A stretch of DNA of 64,000 bases from Ursus arctos. Taxonomy: Eukaryota > Chordata > Mammalia > Carnivora > Ursidae. The first letter of the stretch is position 1, and every line of letters starts with the position of its first letter. Of the stretch, positions 48,236-59,687 are shown in pieces. Under the pieces are notes generated by a model that saw nothing but the letters and a program-made list of their open reading frames with translations, ran no database searches and was not told the origin of the DNA. The stretch spans positions 84,425,299 to 84,489,298 of the forward strand of contig NW_026622763.1 in the NCBI RefSeq assembly GCF_023065955.2, in the 5' to 3' direction. Made by a program: the position numbers and the translations under genes.

Positions 48236-49490
48236 AAAATGGATTAAACACCTAAATTTGAGACCTAAAATCATAAAAATCCTAGAGGAGAACATAGGCA
48301 ATAACTTTTTTGACATCAGCTGTAGCAACTTTTTTTTAGGTATGTCTCCTGAGGCAAGGGAAACAGAAACAAAAATGACCTATTGGGACTTTGTTAAAAT
48401 AAAAAGCTGCTACACAGTGAAGGAAACAATCAACAGAAGTAAAAGGCAACCTATGGAATGGGAGAAGATATTTGCAAATGACATAACTGATAAAGGATTA
48501 GTATCCAAAATATATAAAGAACTTATAAAACTCAACACCCAAAAAGGAATAATCCAACTAAAAAAATGGGCAGAAGACATGAACAGGCATTTTTCCAAAG
48601 AAGACATACAGATGACCAACAGACACATGAAAAGATGCTCAACATCACTGATCATCAGGGAAAATGCAAATTAAAACTACAATGAGCTATCATCTCACAC
48701 TTGTCAGAATGGCTAAAATCAACAACACAATAAACAACAGGTATTGGCGAGAATGTGAAAAAAGGGGAATGCTCCTACACTGTTGGTGCGAATGCAAACT
48801 GGTGCAGTCACTCCGGAAAACAGTACAGAGTTTCCTCAGAAAGTTAAAAATAGAGCTACCCTATAATCCAGCAATTGCACTACTAGGTATTTACCCAAAG
48901 AATATAAAAATACTAATTCAAAGGAATACATGCACCCCAATATTTATAGCAGTTTATCTATAATGGCCAAAATATGGAAGCAGCCCAAGTGTTCATTGAC
49001 TGATGAATGAATAAAGAAGATGTGAGATATACATATATATACACACACGTATATATATATACACACACATATATTCCTTTATAAATATATAATGAATATT
49101 ACTCAGCCACAAAAAAAGAATGAAATCTTGCCATTTGCAATGACATGGATGGAGCTAGAGAGTATTACACTAAGCAAAGTAAGTCAGTCAGAGAAAGAAA
49201 AATATCACGTGATTTCCCTCATATGTGGAATTTAAGAAACACAACAAATGAACAAAAGGAAAAACAAAGAGAGAGAGGGGCAAACCAAGAAACAGACTCT
49301 TAACTACAGAGAACAAACTGATGGTTACCAGATGGGAGGTGGGCAGGGGGATGGGTGAGAGAGGTGATGGGGACTAAGGGGTACACTTGTTGTAAGGAGC
49401 ATCAGGTGTTGTACGGAAGTGTTGAATCACTATATTGTACAAAATGATATTATACTGTATGTTAACCAAATGGAATTTAAATTTTAAAAA
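48236..49490 (+). mobile_element. Carnivore LINE-1 3' end, ORF2 C-terminus plus 3' UTR
   Basis: 5'-truncated L1. Frame 48,258-48,674 encodes the ORF2 C-terminal part ('[20 protein letters not shown]', '[20 protein letters not shown]'). The same protein continues in another frame from 48,664 ('[15 protein letters not shown]', 'AIALLGIYPKN'), so a frameshift lies near 48,660. A (TA/CA)n expansion at 49,028-49,075 breaks the rest. The 3' UTR holds 'aacagactcttaactacaga gaacaaactgatggttacca' and ends at 'tggaatttaaattttaaaaa'. It is less decayed than the other L1s here. Not a functional gene. Confidence 0.92.
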
Positions 49491-49492
49491 AG

Positions 49493-49622
49493 ATTACCAA
49501 ATCAGATATAATAGCCAAAAGTCATAAATAGTTAATAAAGAAATACAAATATATTCAATTACCAAATCAGATATAATAGCCAAAAGTCATAAATAGTTAA
49601 TAAAGAAATACAAATATATTCA
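49493..49622. repeat. Perfect 65-bp tandem duplication at an L1 3' end
   Basis: The unit starting 'attaccaaatcagatataat' and ending 'aaatacaaatatattca' occurs at 49,493-49,557 and 49,558-49,622 without a single mismatch. It follows the L1 A-rich terminus directly. Confidence 0.98.
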
Positions 49623-50750
49623 ATCTCATAGTTCAAAAAATGCAAGGAAATATAACAAGATATCATTGTTTGCCTCCTCAGATTATTGAGGATGAACAAC
49701 AATAAAAAAAAAAAACCCTGAATAAAATAAAATAAAAACTTTATTTTAAAGAACAAGGTTAAAAATGTGGAAAGTCAAAGTTCTTTAAAGATTTAGAGAA
49801 AATGTTTGGCCAGCATAATGTCAGCAAGAGATACAGCTAAAAAATTTTCTATCATTTGGTAGTTAGAAACCTGCTTGATGGGAACATGGTAAGGTGAGGC
49901 CAAAAGAGAAGGAAAAAAGTAGTTCAGCACCCTGGTTTTCCTAATCCTATTTTTCTGACCCAGCTTCTGGTTCAGTGGCATAAGTGAGTAACAGCTGTGG
50001 GACTCAGATGTCTTCCAGCATTAAGGGGAGCGTGGTGTTCAATGGTGCTCAGCCCAGATTCCAGACAGCAATTCCTGCCGTTGACCAAAAACATCACCAG
50101 AGACAGTTCCAAAACAAGGAGATTGCTTCAGCGCACAGAAAAGGGGCCCTATAGATAAAGGACAGCCATCACAACGCTCAAACCAGTGGGATGACAAATT
50201 CACCTTTGGAGCCTAGTGTAATCACAGATCGTCATATGAGTCATCTGTCTGTGGCGTATATTTTGAGGCAGAGCTACAGATATGGTATTTGAATTTTAAG
50301 TGTTCATATATTTTTCTGAAATAAGAAAATGTCACCCATGAAACATTTTTGGTTTTTTTTTTTTTAAAGGATATTATGATGAATTTCTGCCCCATGTTAT
50401 AGTTTTATAATGACAGCATTTGATTCTGTTTTGGTTCCACAGTTGCCTGCCATAGTAGTTTGAAGGAGGAAGATTAGCGCAGTAATCTTGCTGCAATAAA
50501 GGCCACCTTGTGGAAGGTCAGTTTACTTGCTTTCTTCTTGTTTTTCAACATAAGACCCTTCAAGCAAGGAGAATAAGCCTGCAGAAACAGCTGGACAAAG
50601 GAGTCAGGGAAACGTAACTTTCTATATGTTTCTGGATATGGTCTTGTGCATAGAAGCTGAGTAGCTTTTTGTTAAAATGGCTACTGGAGGCAGATTGCTT
50701 CCTGGGTTTCAGATACTGTGAGATTTTTGTTCTGTCTTAAGGAAAACGAT
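49623..50750. other. Unique sequence
   Basis: Mixed composition. The part 49,980-50,560 has normal complexity and a few CpGs but no frame or repeat I can name. Confidence 0.45.
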
Positions 50751-50797
50751 ACAAAACAAAACAAAACAAAACAAAACAAAACAAAACAAAACAAAAA
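50751..50797. repeat. (ACAAA)n microsatellite
   Basis: 47 bp, about nine uninterrupted pentanucleotide units. Confidence 0.96.
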
Positions 50798-51039
50798 GAT
50801 AGCCTAATGTGTGTGTTTTCTTCACAATTTGTGGAGCCACAAAATATACTACGGTATTTTCCTCATTTTAAGAATTTCTTTTAAGTTGCAGAATTAATCG
50901 AAGTGCCTTTCTGAACATCGGCAGAGTCATTTCGAAATGGGCTTTACATTTTGTAAATTGAATCAACAGCTTACTAGAGGTTTTGATGCCTCTGAAATGC
51001 TTAACTCTTGCAAAATTGCAATTCTTAAGAAAAATACCA

Positions 51040-51225
51040 GAATTTGTTGAGTATTCTCTATGTGACTGGTACTTTTAAAGTGTTGTTTCACTTAGTTCTC
51101 ACAAAAGCTTTATGAAATAGTCTTAAAATTTACCAGTGAGAAAACTGAGGCCAAAACTAATTAGCATCTTTTCAAGATCACATAGCTATGAGGATATTAT
51201 TTCATGCTTGAATTTGACTCAAAGC
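51040..51225 (-). repeat. MIR (antisense)
   Basis: 'ttgagtattctctatgtgac tggtactttt', 'cacttagttctcacaaaagc', 'gagaaaactgaggccaaaac' and 'aagatcacatagctatgagg' follow the reversed MIR/MIRb consensus. Confidence 0.8.
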
Positions 51226-51234
51226 CAGAAACAA

Positions 51235-51665
51235 ACAAAATATGTACAAATGTATATGCATTATATATTTATTATATTTATTTATACATATATAAAATAT
51301 TATTTACTTGCTATATACTTTATATGTGTGTGTATATATGCATATATATACATATACAATGTATACAGTATAATGTATAGTATATATGTAATATTTAATA
51401 TATTTTAATATATATGTAATATTTAATATATATTAATATATATGTAATATTTAATATATACATATATATTTTATTTATACACATTGTAATATATAGTATG
51501 CATTCAGTATTTTATATATTTATATATTTAATTTATTTATACATATATACAATTTATATTATTTACCTGCTATATACTATATACTTTACATATATATGTG
51601 TGGGTATATATATATATACACGAAGTATACATGTCTATAGTATATACATATTCCTAATACATATT
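51235..51665. repeat. AT-rich, TA-dinucleotide-rich tandem stretch
   Basis: About 430 bp of 'tatata' with 'catata' steps. It includes about three copies of a 30-bp unit built on 'atatatgtaatatttaatat' (51,380-51,460) and two copies of a larger module, 'tttatatatttatttatacatat...tgctatatact' (about 51,260-51,320 and 51,515-51,590). The Tyr/Ile-rich frames are by-products. Confidence 0.9.
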
Positions 51666-51669
51666 ACCT

Positions 51670-52128
51670 TAAGTTATTTAACATAACAGTCCAATCTGGC
51701 TTCCGTATTAGCCCAAATAAGAAGTGTTTCTGGTTGAAAGATCTAAATTTCTTGAGGGCGTGGACCCTGCCCTATTTGTGACTCCTCCACCTAGCCCAGG
51801 GCTTGGAAAATAATAGTCCCTAAATTATAGTCATTGACTGATTGAAAAATGCTTAGAAATCAAGTTTCTCATCAATTAACAATTTTTGCTGATATTCAAA
51901 CAGAGGAGGCAGTTGTGTTAAAAATTTGCTGGTAGCTTGACATTTTACAACTTCTCTCATATGGGCTCTATCTCAATTTAGACGTGATCTTTCAAGTTAA
52001 AAATAAGAATTTTGCTCTACCTCCTCTGTTCTTACATTTGTCATAGAAGTTCTCTGTGGTTTGAACTAGGGAGCTAAGTTAGGTGCCCAGTGTGCAGAGG
52101 ACTTAATCATATTTTCAATGTCAGGTAA

Positions 52129-52130
<2 letters not shown>
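51670..52130. other. Unique sequence
   Basis: Possible L2-like scrap at 51,760-51,840 ('cctagcccagggcttggaaa ataatag'). Nothing else. Confidence 0.4.

Positions 52131-52133
<3 letters not shown>

Positions 52134-52170
<37 letters not shown>
52134..52170. repeat. (GT)n microsatellite
   Basis: 37 bp, uninterrupted. Confidence 0.96.
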
Positions 52171-52172
<2 letters not shown>

Positions 52173-52790
52173 ATGTTTTGTCCCAACTTTTTTCTCTTTT
52201 GTCAAAGGTTAGTTTTATTTTACTTTGTTTTTTGCCTGTTTACTTTGCAGATGACTGAGAATATTTTAGGATAACACAAAACAAGTTACAAATCATTTCC
52301 TAGACACGCCGTGGAGGATTTCTGCTACTCACCTCCTCCACCCGCCAACAAGCGTGATAACTGCCAAACGGCATTCCAAGTTCCTTTTAAAGGAAATCCT
52401 TAATCCCGAGGATTTATTTTGAGGTAAGAGACTGAAAATTTCTCAGTTTGAAGGGATGAATATAAATGAAGGATTTCAGTTACCAGAAAGAACTTTGAAC
52501 ACGTGGTCCTTGCAGATGTGTTATGTGTTGAAACCACAAATATGAGTAGGATATGGCTTCTTGGACTGAAGGAGTTTCGCATTCTTGTGATGTAACAACT
52601 TAAAGCAATTTAAAAAATTTTGAACCTCAATTCAGTTCTGCATGTTAGAATCATATGTGTCTCTCTCTCTAACATATTTCTACTGTTACGGCTTGTAATG
52701 GAATCAAGGACAATAGTTGCTTGAATATTGGCTTGTTGCATATTATGTAGCTTAAGGGAAAAGGATGAAGATAGTTCTACTCTGTTTCTT
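52171..52790. other. Unique sequence
   Basis: No gene or repeat recognised. Short frames only. Confidence 0.5.
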
Positions 52791-52794
52791 TCTC

Positions 52795-53200
52795 CAACTA
52801 GCAAGGGGGCTTGGACAGGTCATATTAACCTCTCTGAGTCTCAGGTTTCTCACAGCAAATTAAGGATTTGTTTTGCACTGATATTTGAAATCGCTTCTAT
52901 GCTTGAGCCAGAAGGTCTGCATTAAAGTCTATAATGCATTATAATGCACTTAGCAAAGTTCCTAATGCATGTGTAATAAAGGAAATATCTGCTTACGTTT
53001 TAACTCAGTTAACCTTCACAATTTAGTGGCCTTAAGCAATCCGTCTTCTTCTGTGTATTACACAAGGTATTGTGGTATATTGGACCCAGTCCAGCAGAAT
53101 GGGGTTCGATTCTCAGCACCACTACTCCTGAGATCCATGGCGTTGCACATATTACTTCTGTGAAACTCCTATTACTATTTGAAGAATGATGATAAAAATA
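52795..53200 (+). repeat. Two MIR fragments
   Basis: 52,795-52,985 carries 'acctctctgagtctcaggtt tctc' and 'gcacttagcaaagttcctaa tgc'. 53,085-53,200 carries 'ggggttcgattctcagcacc actact' followed by a late 'gatgataaaaatatggg'. Both are + strand MIR-class pieces. Confidence 0.65.
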
Positions 53201-53675
53201 TGGGTGTTAAATAAAGCAAATTCTATGTTTTTCTTAATTTAATGCTCTGAACGTAGTTTTAAAGGCTTGCTAGAGCAGACGGGCTTTGTTGCTGAGGCAT
53301 TTTGACCACAGTAATCACCATATTGCGGTCTGATGGAACAAACCAATGTTGTGTTGGAGGAAATCACTGGTCCCCAAATGTTTCAGACAGTATTCAATAC
53401 ATGTTAGTCTTTACTCTCTTCTTCCTCTTCCTTTCCTTTTCAAACACGTTAGTCTCTATGATTTACTCACCTCTACACTGCCAACTTGCAGTAATGAGTA
53501 TTCATCTAAATGAGAGGATATAGAAAAAAGGCTACTTTACGTTTATTTCAGAACCCCAAGCTGAAGTTGTAATGCAGCTGACAGTATTCGGTCTTCACTG
53601 CCAGACTGAAGCTTTCTCAGTGCTATCAGTATGCCATTTATAGTCCGCAAAATGTATCAACATGTATCGACTTTT
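53201..53675. other. Unique sequence
   Basis: A 73-codon frame at 53,302 has no domain. No repeat seen. Confidence 0.45.
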
Positions 53676-53688
53676 AAAATGCCATCAC

Positions 53689-53899
53689 CGGGGCACCTGG
53701 GTAGTTCAGTCAGTTAAGCATCTGCCTTCAGCCTAGGTCATGATCTCAGGGTCCTGAAATCGAGTCTTGCATTGGGCTCCCTGTTCTTTGGGGAGACTGC
53801 TTCGCTCTCTCCCTCTGCCTGCTGTTCCCCCTGCTTGTGTTCTCTCTCTCTCTCTTGCTATATATATATCAAATATATAAATAAAATCTTTAAAAAAAT
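53689..53899 (+). mobile_element. SINEC
   Basis: Head 'ggggcacctgggtagttcag tcagttaagc', body 'tgatctcagggtcctgaaat cg', tail with '(ta)n' then 'aaataaaatcttt'. A perfect 13-bp duplication 'aaaatgccatcac' lies at 53,676-53,688 and 53,900-53,912. Confidence 0.97.
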
Positions 53900-53999
53900 A
53901 AAATGCCATCACTGATTAAATTCTAGAATATTCTTCAATACTGACTATAATTGGACCCTGTGATGTTTCTCGTCTGTCTCCTGCCCAGACACCATTTCT

Positions 54000-54560
54000 G
54001 TAGTTGGGCATAGGGAGAGTGGAGATTTGAAACCATAAAAAATAATTCTGAAGAGCCTGGTGGACATCCACTTTTCACACTGCAGAGATCACAAAAAGCT
54101 CTTGTCTTTTAGTAGAGGTTGCAGTGTCTTACACCCGGGGACACTTGAGTATCCTGTTGTGGCTTGGCATTAAAACAGATTCATTGATGTTCTGCTGTGG
54201 GACTACTGGCTGGCCTTTTGTTTATTATTGTTATATTTTATTTGTATAGATATCCCGCCATGCTCTGTGCTATAAATAGTGATGTTTTTATTGTTAGTAC
54301 CGTATACTTAATAAAGCTGCAGTTTTCCTGGCAGTTAATTGTGCCGACAATCAATGCGGGCTGCAGGCAGTGTGTTTATGCGCTGAGCTTTTGAAGAGTG
54401 AAGCCCGAAGAAGTCGGGTTGTCAAAATTAAACACAATTGCTCAAACATAAAGCCACATTCTGTTCTTGGTTTGACCAAATGACAGTTGATGGTAGGCTG
54501 AGCCTAGACCTGGTTTTGCTTGTAAACTAGAGACTATTTGGTCACCTTTAGGCAATAAGT
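54000..54560. promoter_or_regulatory. Repeat-free, CpG-retaining block; candidate conserved enhancer-like element
   Basis: No transposon signature. The centre (54,320-54,420) has 'ggcagttaattgtgccgaca', 'atcaatgcgggctgcaggca', 'gtttatgcgctgag' and 'gcccgaagaagtcgggttg', with several CpGs in otherwise CpG-poor DNA, next to homeodomain (TTAATTG) and PBX/MEIS-like (ATCAATG) cores. A 65-codon frame overlaps but is hydrophobic and unrecognised. Such texture is typical of deeply conserved developmental enhancers, but no conservation data are available here. Confidence 0.35.
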
Positions 54561-55880
54561 GAAGACATGTATTTAGGACAAAATAACATGATAAAATGAG
54601 TCATGTCTGCTTTTTCTCAGGGCTCAGTCTGTTTTTGATACAATTTTCTTCTTTTTAAATGAGTATCCTAGCAGGTTTTGGGAAGCTTTTTATTTTCCAC
54701 CAAACTTTAAGATTAAATACACATATATGTTTGGTACTTTGGTTGATACTTCCAATTTAATCAGATAATTACCCTGATTAAATATGGCGGATGACTTTGT
54801 ATTTTGTCTACATTTATTTTTTCTTCCATGTACTAAACAACAGTCTTCTGTGACATTTGACTTTATGTCCTGACTTATTGGATTTTAATCTTTGTCCAAT
54901 AATGATGACAGTGACAGATCAAAAGACATTTGATGATTGTAACAGGAGAAAAGTCATTCAGCAAATACCTTTGATCAAATTTTTATTTTGTTATCTAGTA
55001 TCAAATTTATTTACAAATGTAAATGTATGCTATTATTTTAATAATTAATTCTCAAATTATCTAGAAGCTCTTTTTCTTGCTTTCCTCAAAGTATCGGTTA
55101 GGTAATAGTTAATACGACTCTAAGTATTTGCTTCTTCACACTTCATAAGAAATGAACATGTAAAACTTAATTTGTAGTTAATTTCCTCAATTTCATTTAT
55201 CAAACATGGATTTGAGTCAAATGAACTGTGTTGGACCAATAAGTTCATATTTTAATGATAGAAATCATGTTTGAGTTTTTTCCCTCTCTTTTTGTTATAG
55301 CTCTTAAAATATTTTCATACACATAAATCTTCGATTTATTTATATAGCCTAGAGAGTTGTTGAGGACAGTCCTTGCTCAGAAGAGACACCAAACAAATAC
55401 TCCATTACTGACTGACCTAACAAACAAGTAAACAATCATCTTATAATAGTAAAAACTATTGGTGTGTACTATAACTTTTCCTTCATAGAATTTAATGTGA
55501 TAATTAAAAATAATAGATATGGGACATCTAGTTTCCATTTAAGAAAGTTGAGAGTTAAAGAGGACATTATCTCCAACCATACAATAAAAAATAACCTGAT
55601 AAACCTCAGGTTCATGACCTTTCTTGAACCTATGAAGTGTTGAAGTCAACAAGGCAACCAAATGGCTCAAAATATAAAGAGAGACAAGTACCTACAGGGA
55701 GAAATGAAGCATAAATTCTTGTTTACCTGGGCTAGATATAGCCAGACACTGGTAAGTAGAGATCCCCTAAAATGATTGGCAAATTGCTAGAGGGCATTCA
55801 AACATGCACTGGAAAGACAACTGAAAAAAAAAATTGTCCATACCCCCTTGCAAGTTTTCCCTGCATGAAATCCACCAGGT
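54561..55880. other. Unique AT-rich sequence
   Basis: No recognisable element. Short frames only. Confidence 0.5.
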
Positions 55881-55882
55881 GA

Positions 55883-55883
<1 letters not shown>

Positions 55884-55922
<39 letters not shown>
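55884..55922. repeat. (CA)n microsatellite
   Basis: 39 bp, uninterrupted. It explains the Val-Cys run in two - strand frames. Confidence 0.97.
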
Positions 55923-55924
<2 letters not shown>

Positions 55925-56199
55925 AATGTCTGGAGAAAGTTTCCCTCACAGTGAAAACTTGAGAGAGGGGACAACTGTGAGAAGGGCACAGAACTCCACT
56001 GGAACACATTCACCTTTGCTGCCCCTAAGAAGCTGAATTCTTCATGTGAAGGGAAGGGTAAACAAATACTGTCGTCCTACAGGCACTGGAGAAAATCTGT
56101 TGCAACTAGAAAAAAGGAACAGAGGAAAACATCACTGGAAGACAGATAGGAATATCTGCTTCGCCAGTGGAAGTAAAAAGCAGGGAAAAAGACAAACCC

Positions 56200-56690
56200 T
56201 CAAGACCCACAGGACAAGAACCACATAGAATGCTCTTCCGTTTGCCACCCACCACCAGGATAACATCAAATAACAAGTAACTTGTACAAAACATACCTTT
56301 CCCATAGCGCAGTGCAAAGGGTACATTAAAGCTGAGTGTGGACCAGATTTTTTAAAAACAAATGAAAACAAAAAAGAAGTCACCAGCTTAAACACAAGGT
56401 ATCGCTAAGAGAAAACTGGTCTGTAACATACTGAATATGAACCCAGGCTGAGCAAACTTCAAAGGCAGCCTACCTCTTATTTAGATGAACTCAAACCCCT
56501 GCATTAAAGACCTATAGGGAATAGAGGTAGGCTCATTTCCCGGAAAGAATATTCTTGCCTCAGTGTTCCTTTTAGTAAATTACTAAACTCGTTGGAGTTC
56601 TGGGGAACCCCCTGGACTTGCAGTTGGTGTCAGAAGTGAGTGATGTTTTATGGAGGACTGTACCCACAAACTGCACAGTTTCACCAGTTC
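56200..56690 (+). mobile_element. Possible ERVL-like LTR end with primer-binding site
   Basis: The end 'ggaaccccctggacttgca' is followed by 'tggtgtcagaagtg' (56,625-56,638). This resembles the LTR terminus plus tRNA-Leu-type primer-binding site of ERVL/MaLR elements. After about 50 bp it breaks into L1. The 5' edge is undefined, and 55,923-56,200 is unassigned. Confidence 0.35.
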
Positions 56691-56750
56691 TGGGGAGCTA
56701 TCTACAAAAACCCCACTTTGAACATAGAGACATAGATAAGTCAAAAGTGA

Positions 56751-56932
56751 GGGGCACCTGGATGGCTCAGTTGGTTAGGCGCCTGCCTTCAGCTCAGGTC
56801 ATGATCTCAGGGTCCCCTGCTCAGTGGGGAGCCTGCTTCTCCCTCTCCTCCCTACTTGTGCTTTCTCTCTCTCACTATCTTTCTGTCTCTCAAAGAAATA
56901 AATAAAATCTTTAAAACAGACAAACAAAAAAA
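56751..56932 (+). mobile_element. SINEC with internal deletion
   Basis: Head 'ggggcacctggatggctcag ttgg'. After 'tgatctcagggtcccctgct' about 20-30 bp of the usual middle are missing. 9-bp duplication 'caaaagtga' at 56,742-56,750 and 56,933-56,941. Confidence 0.94.
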
Positions 56933-57023
56933 CAAAAGTGAAAGTATGAAAAAATACACCATGCCAACATTGTACAGAAGAAATTTGGATTAACTATATT
57001 AATATCAGACAAAGTAGACTTTC

Positions 57024-57191
57024 TTTTTTTAAGATTTTATTTATGTCTTTATGAGAGAGAGAGATCGAGAGAGCACAAGCAGGGGGAGGAACAGGGGGAG
57101 AGGGAGAAGCAACTCCCTGCTGAGCAGGGAGCCCCACACAAGACTCTATCCTGGGACTCCAGAATTATGACCTGAGCCACCCAGGCACCCC
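57024..57191 (-). mobile_element. SINEC with internal deletion (antisense)
   Basis: Body 'agcacaagcagggggaggaa', head 'gagccacccaggcacccc', but the segment between 'attatgacct' and 'gagccaccc' is about 20 bp short. It lacks the usual 'gaaggcagacgcttaac' and thus most of the A-box region. 14-bp duplication with one mismatch, 'caaagtagaYtttc', at 57,010-57,023 and 57,192-57,205. Confidence 0.94.
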
Positions 57192-57600
57192 CAAAGTAGA
57201 TTTTCAATAAGAAATATCATCAGGAATAAAGACAATATTACATATTGACAAAGGGCTCATTTCTCAAGGATACATAACAGTCTTTAATGTGTATTTGTCT
57301 ACCAGAAAATACTGAGTTCATGAAACAAAATATAAGAGAATTAAAATTATAAATAAATAAATCCACAATTTTAGTTGAGGATTTCAATATCCTTCTCCAA
57401 GTCATAGAATAAGTAGGAAGAAAGTCAGTAAAGCTATAAACGACTTGAATAACACTACAACCAAATTGACCTAACTGAAATTTATAGATCACTTCACTCA
57501 AGAGCAGTAGCATATAATTATTTTCAAGGGCACATGGAAATTTCACCAAAAGAGACCACATTCTGGGCCACAAAACAAACTTTAGGAAATTTTAAGAATC

Positions 57601-58405
57601 TGTCTTGTTCATTAAATATATTTATAGAAACTTATGTACTCCAGGTCATTCAACAGTTGCTGAATAAACACTTGTTAGTAATTGTATCCATATAGAAAAT
57701 GACTTTATTTATATTAGAGTTGCTATATGAAAAGTTCTGTTCTTGAAACAAAAATGTGAAATTAAGCAGGATCTCTAGTCTAAGAAGGAGATGAGAAAAA
57801 ATACATACAAAAAAAATAAGAATGTGGGAGAGCCAATAATGTAGAGGAAATTTCGATAATTATCATTAACTGCTATATTTTGTGTTGATTGCAACAGAGC
57901 AAGTTATCTTGGTCTCAACCACATTGGAAATACCCATTCCATTTGGACCAGACTTTCTTCTAAGCATGCTGCTGGATTTATAATTTATGAGGCACACTTG
58001 CCCATCAGATATTGCTCAGATAGGTTCTTGAGCTGTGCCGCTAGTAAATTATGAAAACGGATGCACCATTATACTAAGCAGTATCTGGTATTCCCTAGGG
58101 TAACTTGTACCACACACATAATTAGGGATCACCTGTCACCCTGAAGCTAAAGTGTGTTTTAGTGTGGAAAGGGGACACTGGGGAAGCTGTGTTGGCTGGT
58201 ACAGATACAGATGCTGCCCTGATGGCTCTTGTTTTTTTCTTGTATCTTTTGCTAATTATTAGTAAAACCTAGTGGGGCTTCTAATGTGTATTTCATGAAC
58301 GTCTGATTGATAATCCAGTCTTTTGTGATAATATAAAGTGATTTTAAAATTTCAATATAAAATTTGATATAGAAGACTATCATAGTAAATATTGAAAAAG
58401 CTGTC
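57601..58405. other. Unique sequence
   Basis: No gene or repeat recognised. Confidence 0.5.
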
Positions 58406-58419
58406 AACTAACTACTTTT

Positions 58420-58605
58420 TTTGAGAGAGAGAGCAAGAGACTGTGCACGAGGGGAGGGTGGGGGGAGGGAGGGGTGGAGGGAGAGGGAGAGAGAAAGAAT
58501 CTTAAGCAGGCTCCATGCCCACTGGCTCCAGACCCCAACCTGGAGCTCCATCTCCTGACCCTGAGATAGTGACCTGAGCTGAAACCAAGGGTCCGATGCT
58601 TAACC
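58420..58605 (-). mobile_element. SINEC, older, head missing (antisense)
   Basis: Tail side 'tttttttgagagagagagca', G-rich expanded body 'gggtggggggagggaggggt', then 'accctgagatagtgacctga' and 'gatgcttaaccaactg', where it stops before 'gagccacccagg'. Possible 10-bp imperfect duplication 'aactRctttt' at 58,410 and 58,606. Confidence 0.88.
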
Positions 58606-58639
58606 AACTGCTTTTAAAACACAGCATTTTTTATTTAAT

Positions 58640-59652
58640 TTAATGAATGAGCTTATCAAAGATGCTCAAGTCATAGATAATTTTTATACTGTTAAAGCTA
58701 TCCTACAGCATAGCAAAAAATGGAAACTTCATCATTTTCTACAAAGTTATCATTACTTTGGAATGAAAATATGACAAAGAGTGTATGCAGTAAGAAAACT
58801 ATTGAAAACAGACACAGGTAAACTAAATGAAATTCTAGCACAATCACCATAACCATTTAAGAAATATAACAGGAAAGTATACCATTCTTAATAAGTACAA
58901 AAACATAAAAATACAGGAAAAAATTTGGACAAGATATAGATAGGATATCTGTAAGAAAAATTCAGCATTTTTCTGAACGACACAAAACAGTTGAATAAAT
59001 AGAGAGATACCATATCCTGGATACTAATGCTGAGAAATGGAAAATTACTCACTTTTCTCCAAAACATATATCGAAACAATAAAATTCTAATCAAAATACC
59101 AGTAGGATTTTGGGAGTCACTGAACAACATGAACCAAAAAGATATCTACAAGCATTAATAAGAAAGGTTAGCAAAGGAAATCATTCAACTAAAGAACAAT
59201 GAAGTGAGGGGAGAGGAGTGGTACTGTGCTAGATATCAAACAAAAGTATATATTTCTAAAATGAACAGGGAATGAGAAGACTGGTGTGAAAGAAGAGAAT
59301 TTCATGGCAACAATAGGAAGTCAAGAGAGATTAATTATGTATATTGTAAGTATTTATGATCTGAAAGTCCTATTATTTCAGATAAACGAGAACAAGGAAT
59401 ATTTGTAATGTTAAATAATGATGAGATAGTCAGTTAATTTTTTGGAAATATTCTTTTTTAAGGACCCTAACTTCACTTCTTTAAACAAAATTATTTTTAG
59501 ATGCTTTAGTATTATAAGTTCTAAAAGATAAGTTTAGGGCAACCCTCTTGGGTATCCTCCCTCTTCAGGAGCTTTGTACTCTCAATAAACTTTGCGTTAC
59601 TATCACTCAATAAACCTTGTTTTTGCAGCCCACCAAAAAAGAAAAACAATAA

Positions 59653-59687
<35 letters not shown>

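Larger units (their letters stand above)
56690..57600 (+). mobile_element. LINE-1 ORF2 endonuclease region, split by two SINEs
   Basis: 'gagctatctacaaaaacccc actttgaacatagag', then after a SINE 'aaaaatacaccatgccaaca' and 'taatatcagacaaagtagac', then after a second SINE 'ttagttgaggatttcaatat', 'acctaactgaaatttataga' and 'agaccacattctgggccaca'. This is the start of ORF2 in order. It is truncated at about 57,600 before the reverse transcriptase. Confidence 0.85.

Noticed and set aside
48258..48963. 138- and 99-codon frames as possible genes
   Set aside because: They are the C-terminal part of L1 ORF2, in two frames, from a 5'-truncated L1.
51380..51460. CRISPR-like array
   Set aside because: Repeats are TA-rich, adjacent without unique spacers, in a vertebrate-type genome.
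55767..56013. Two overlapping - strand frames with Cys-Val repeats
   Set aside because: Created by the (CA)n microsatellite.
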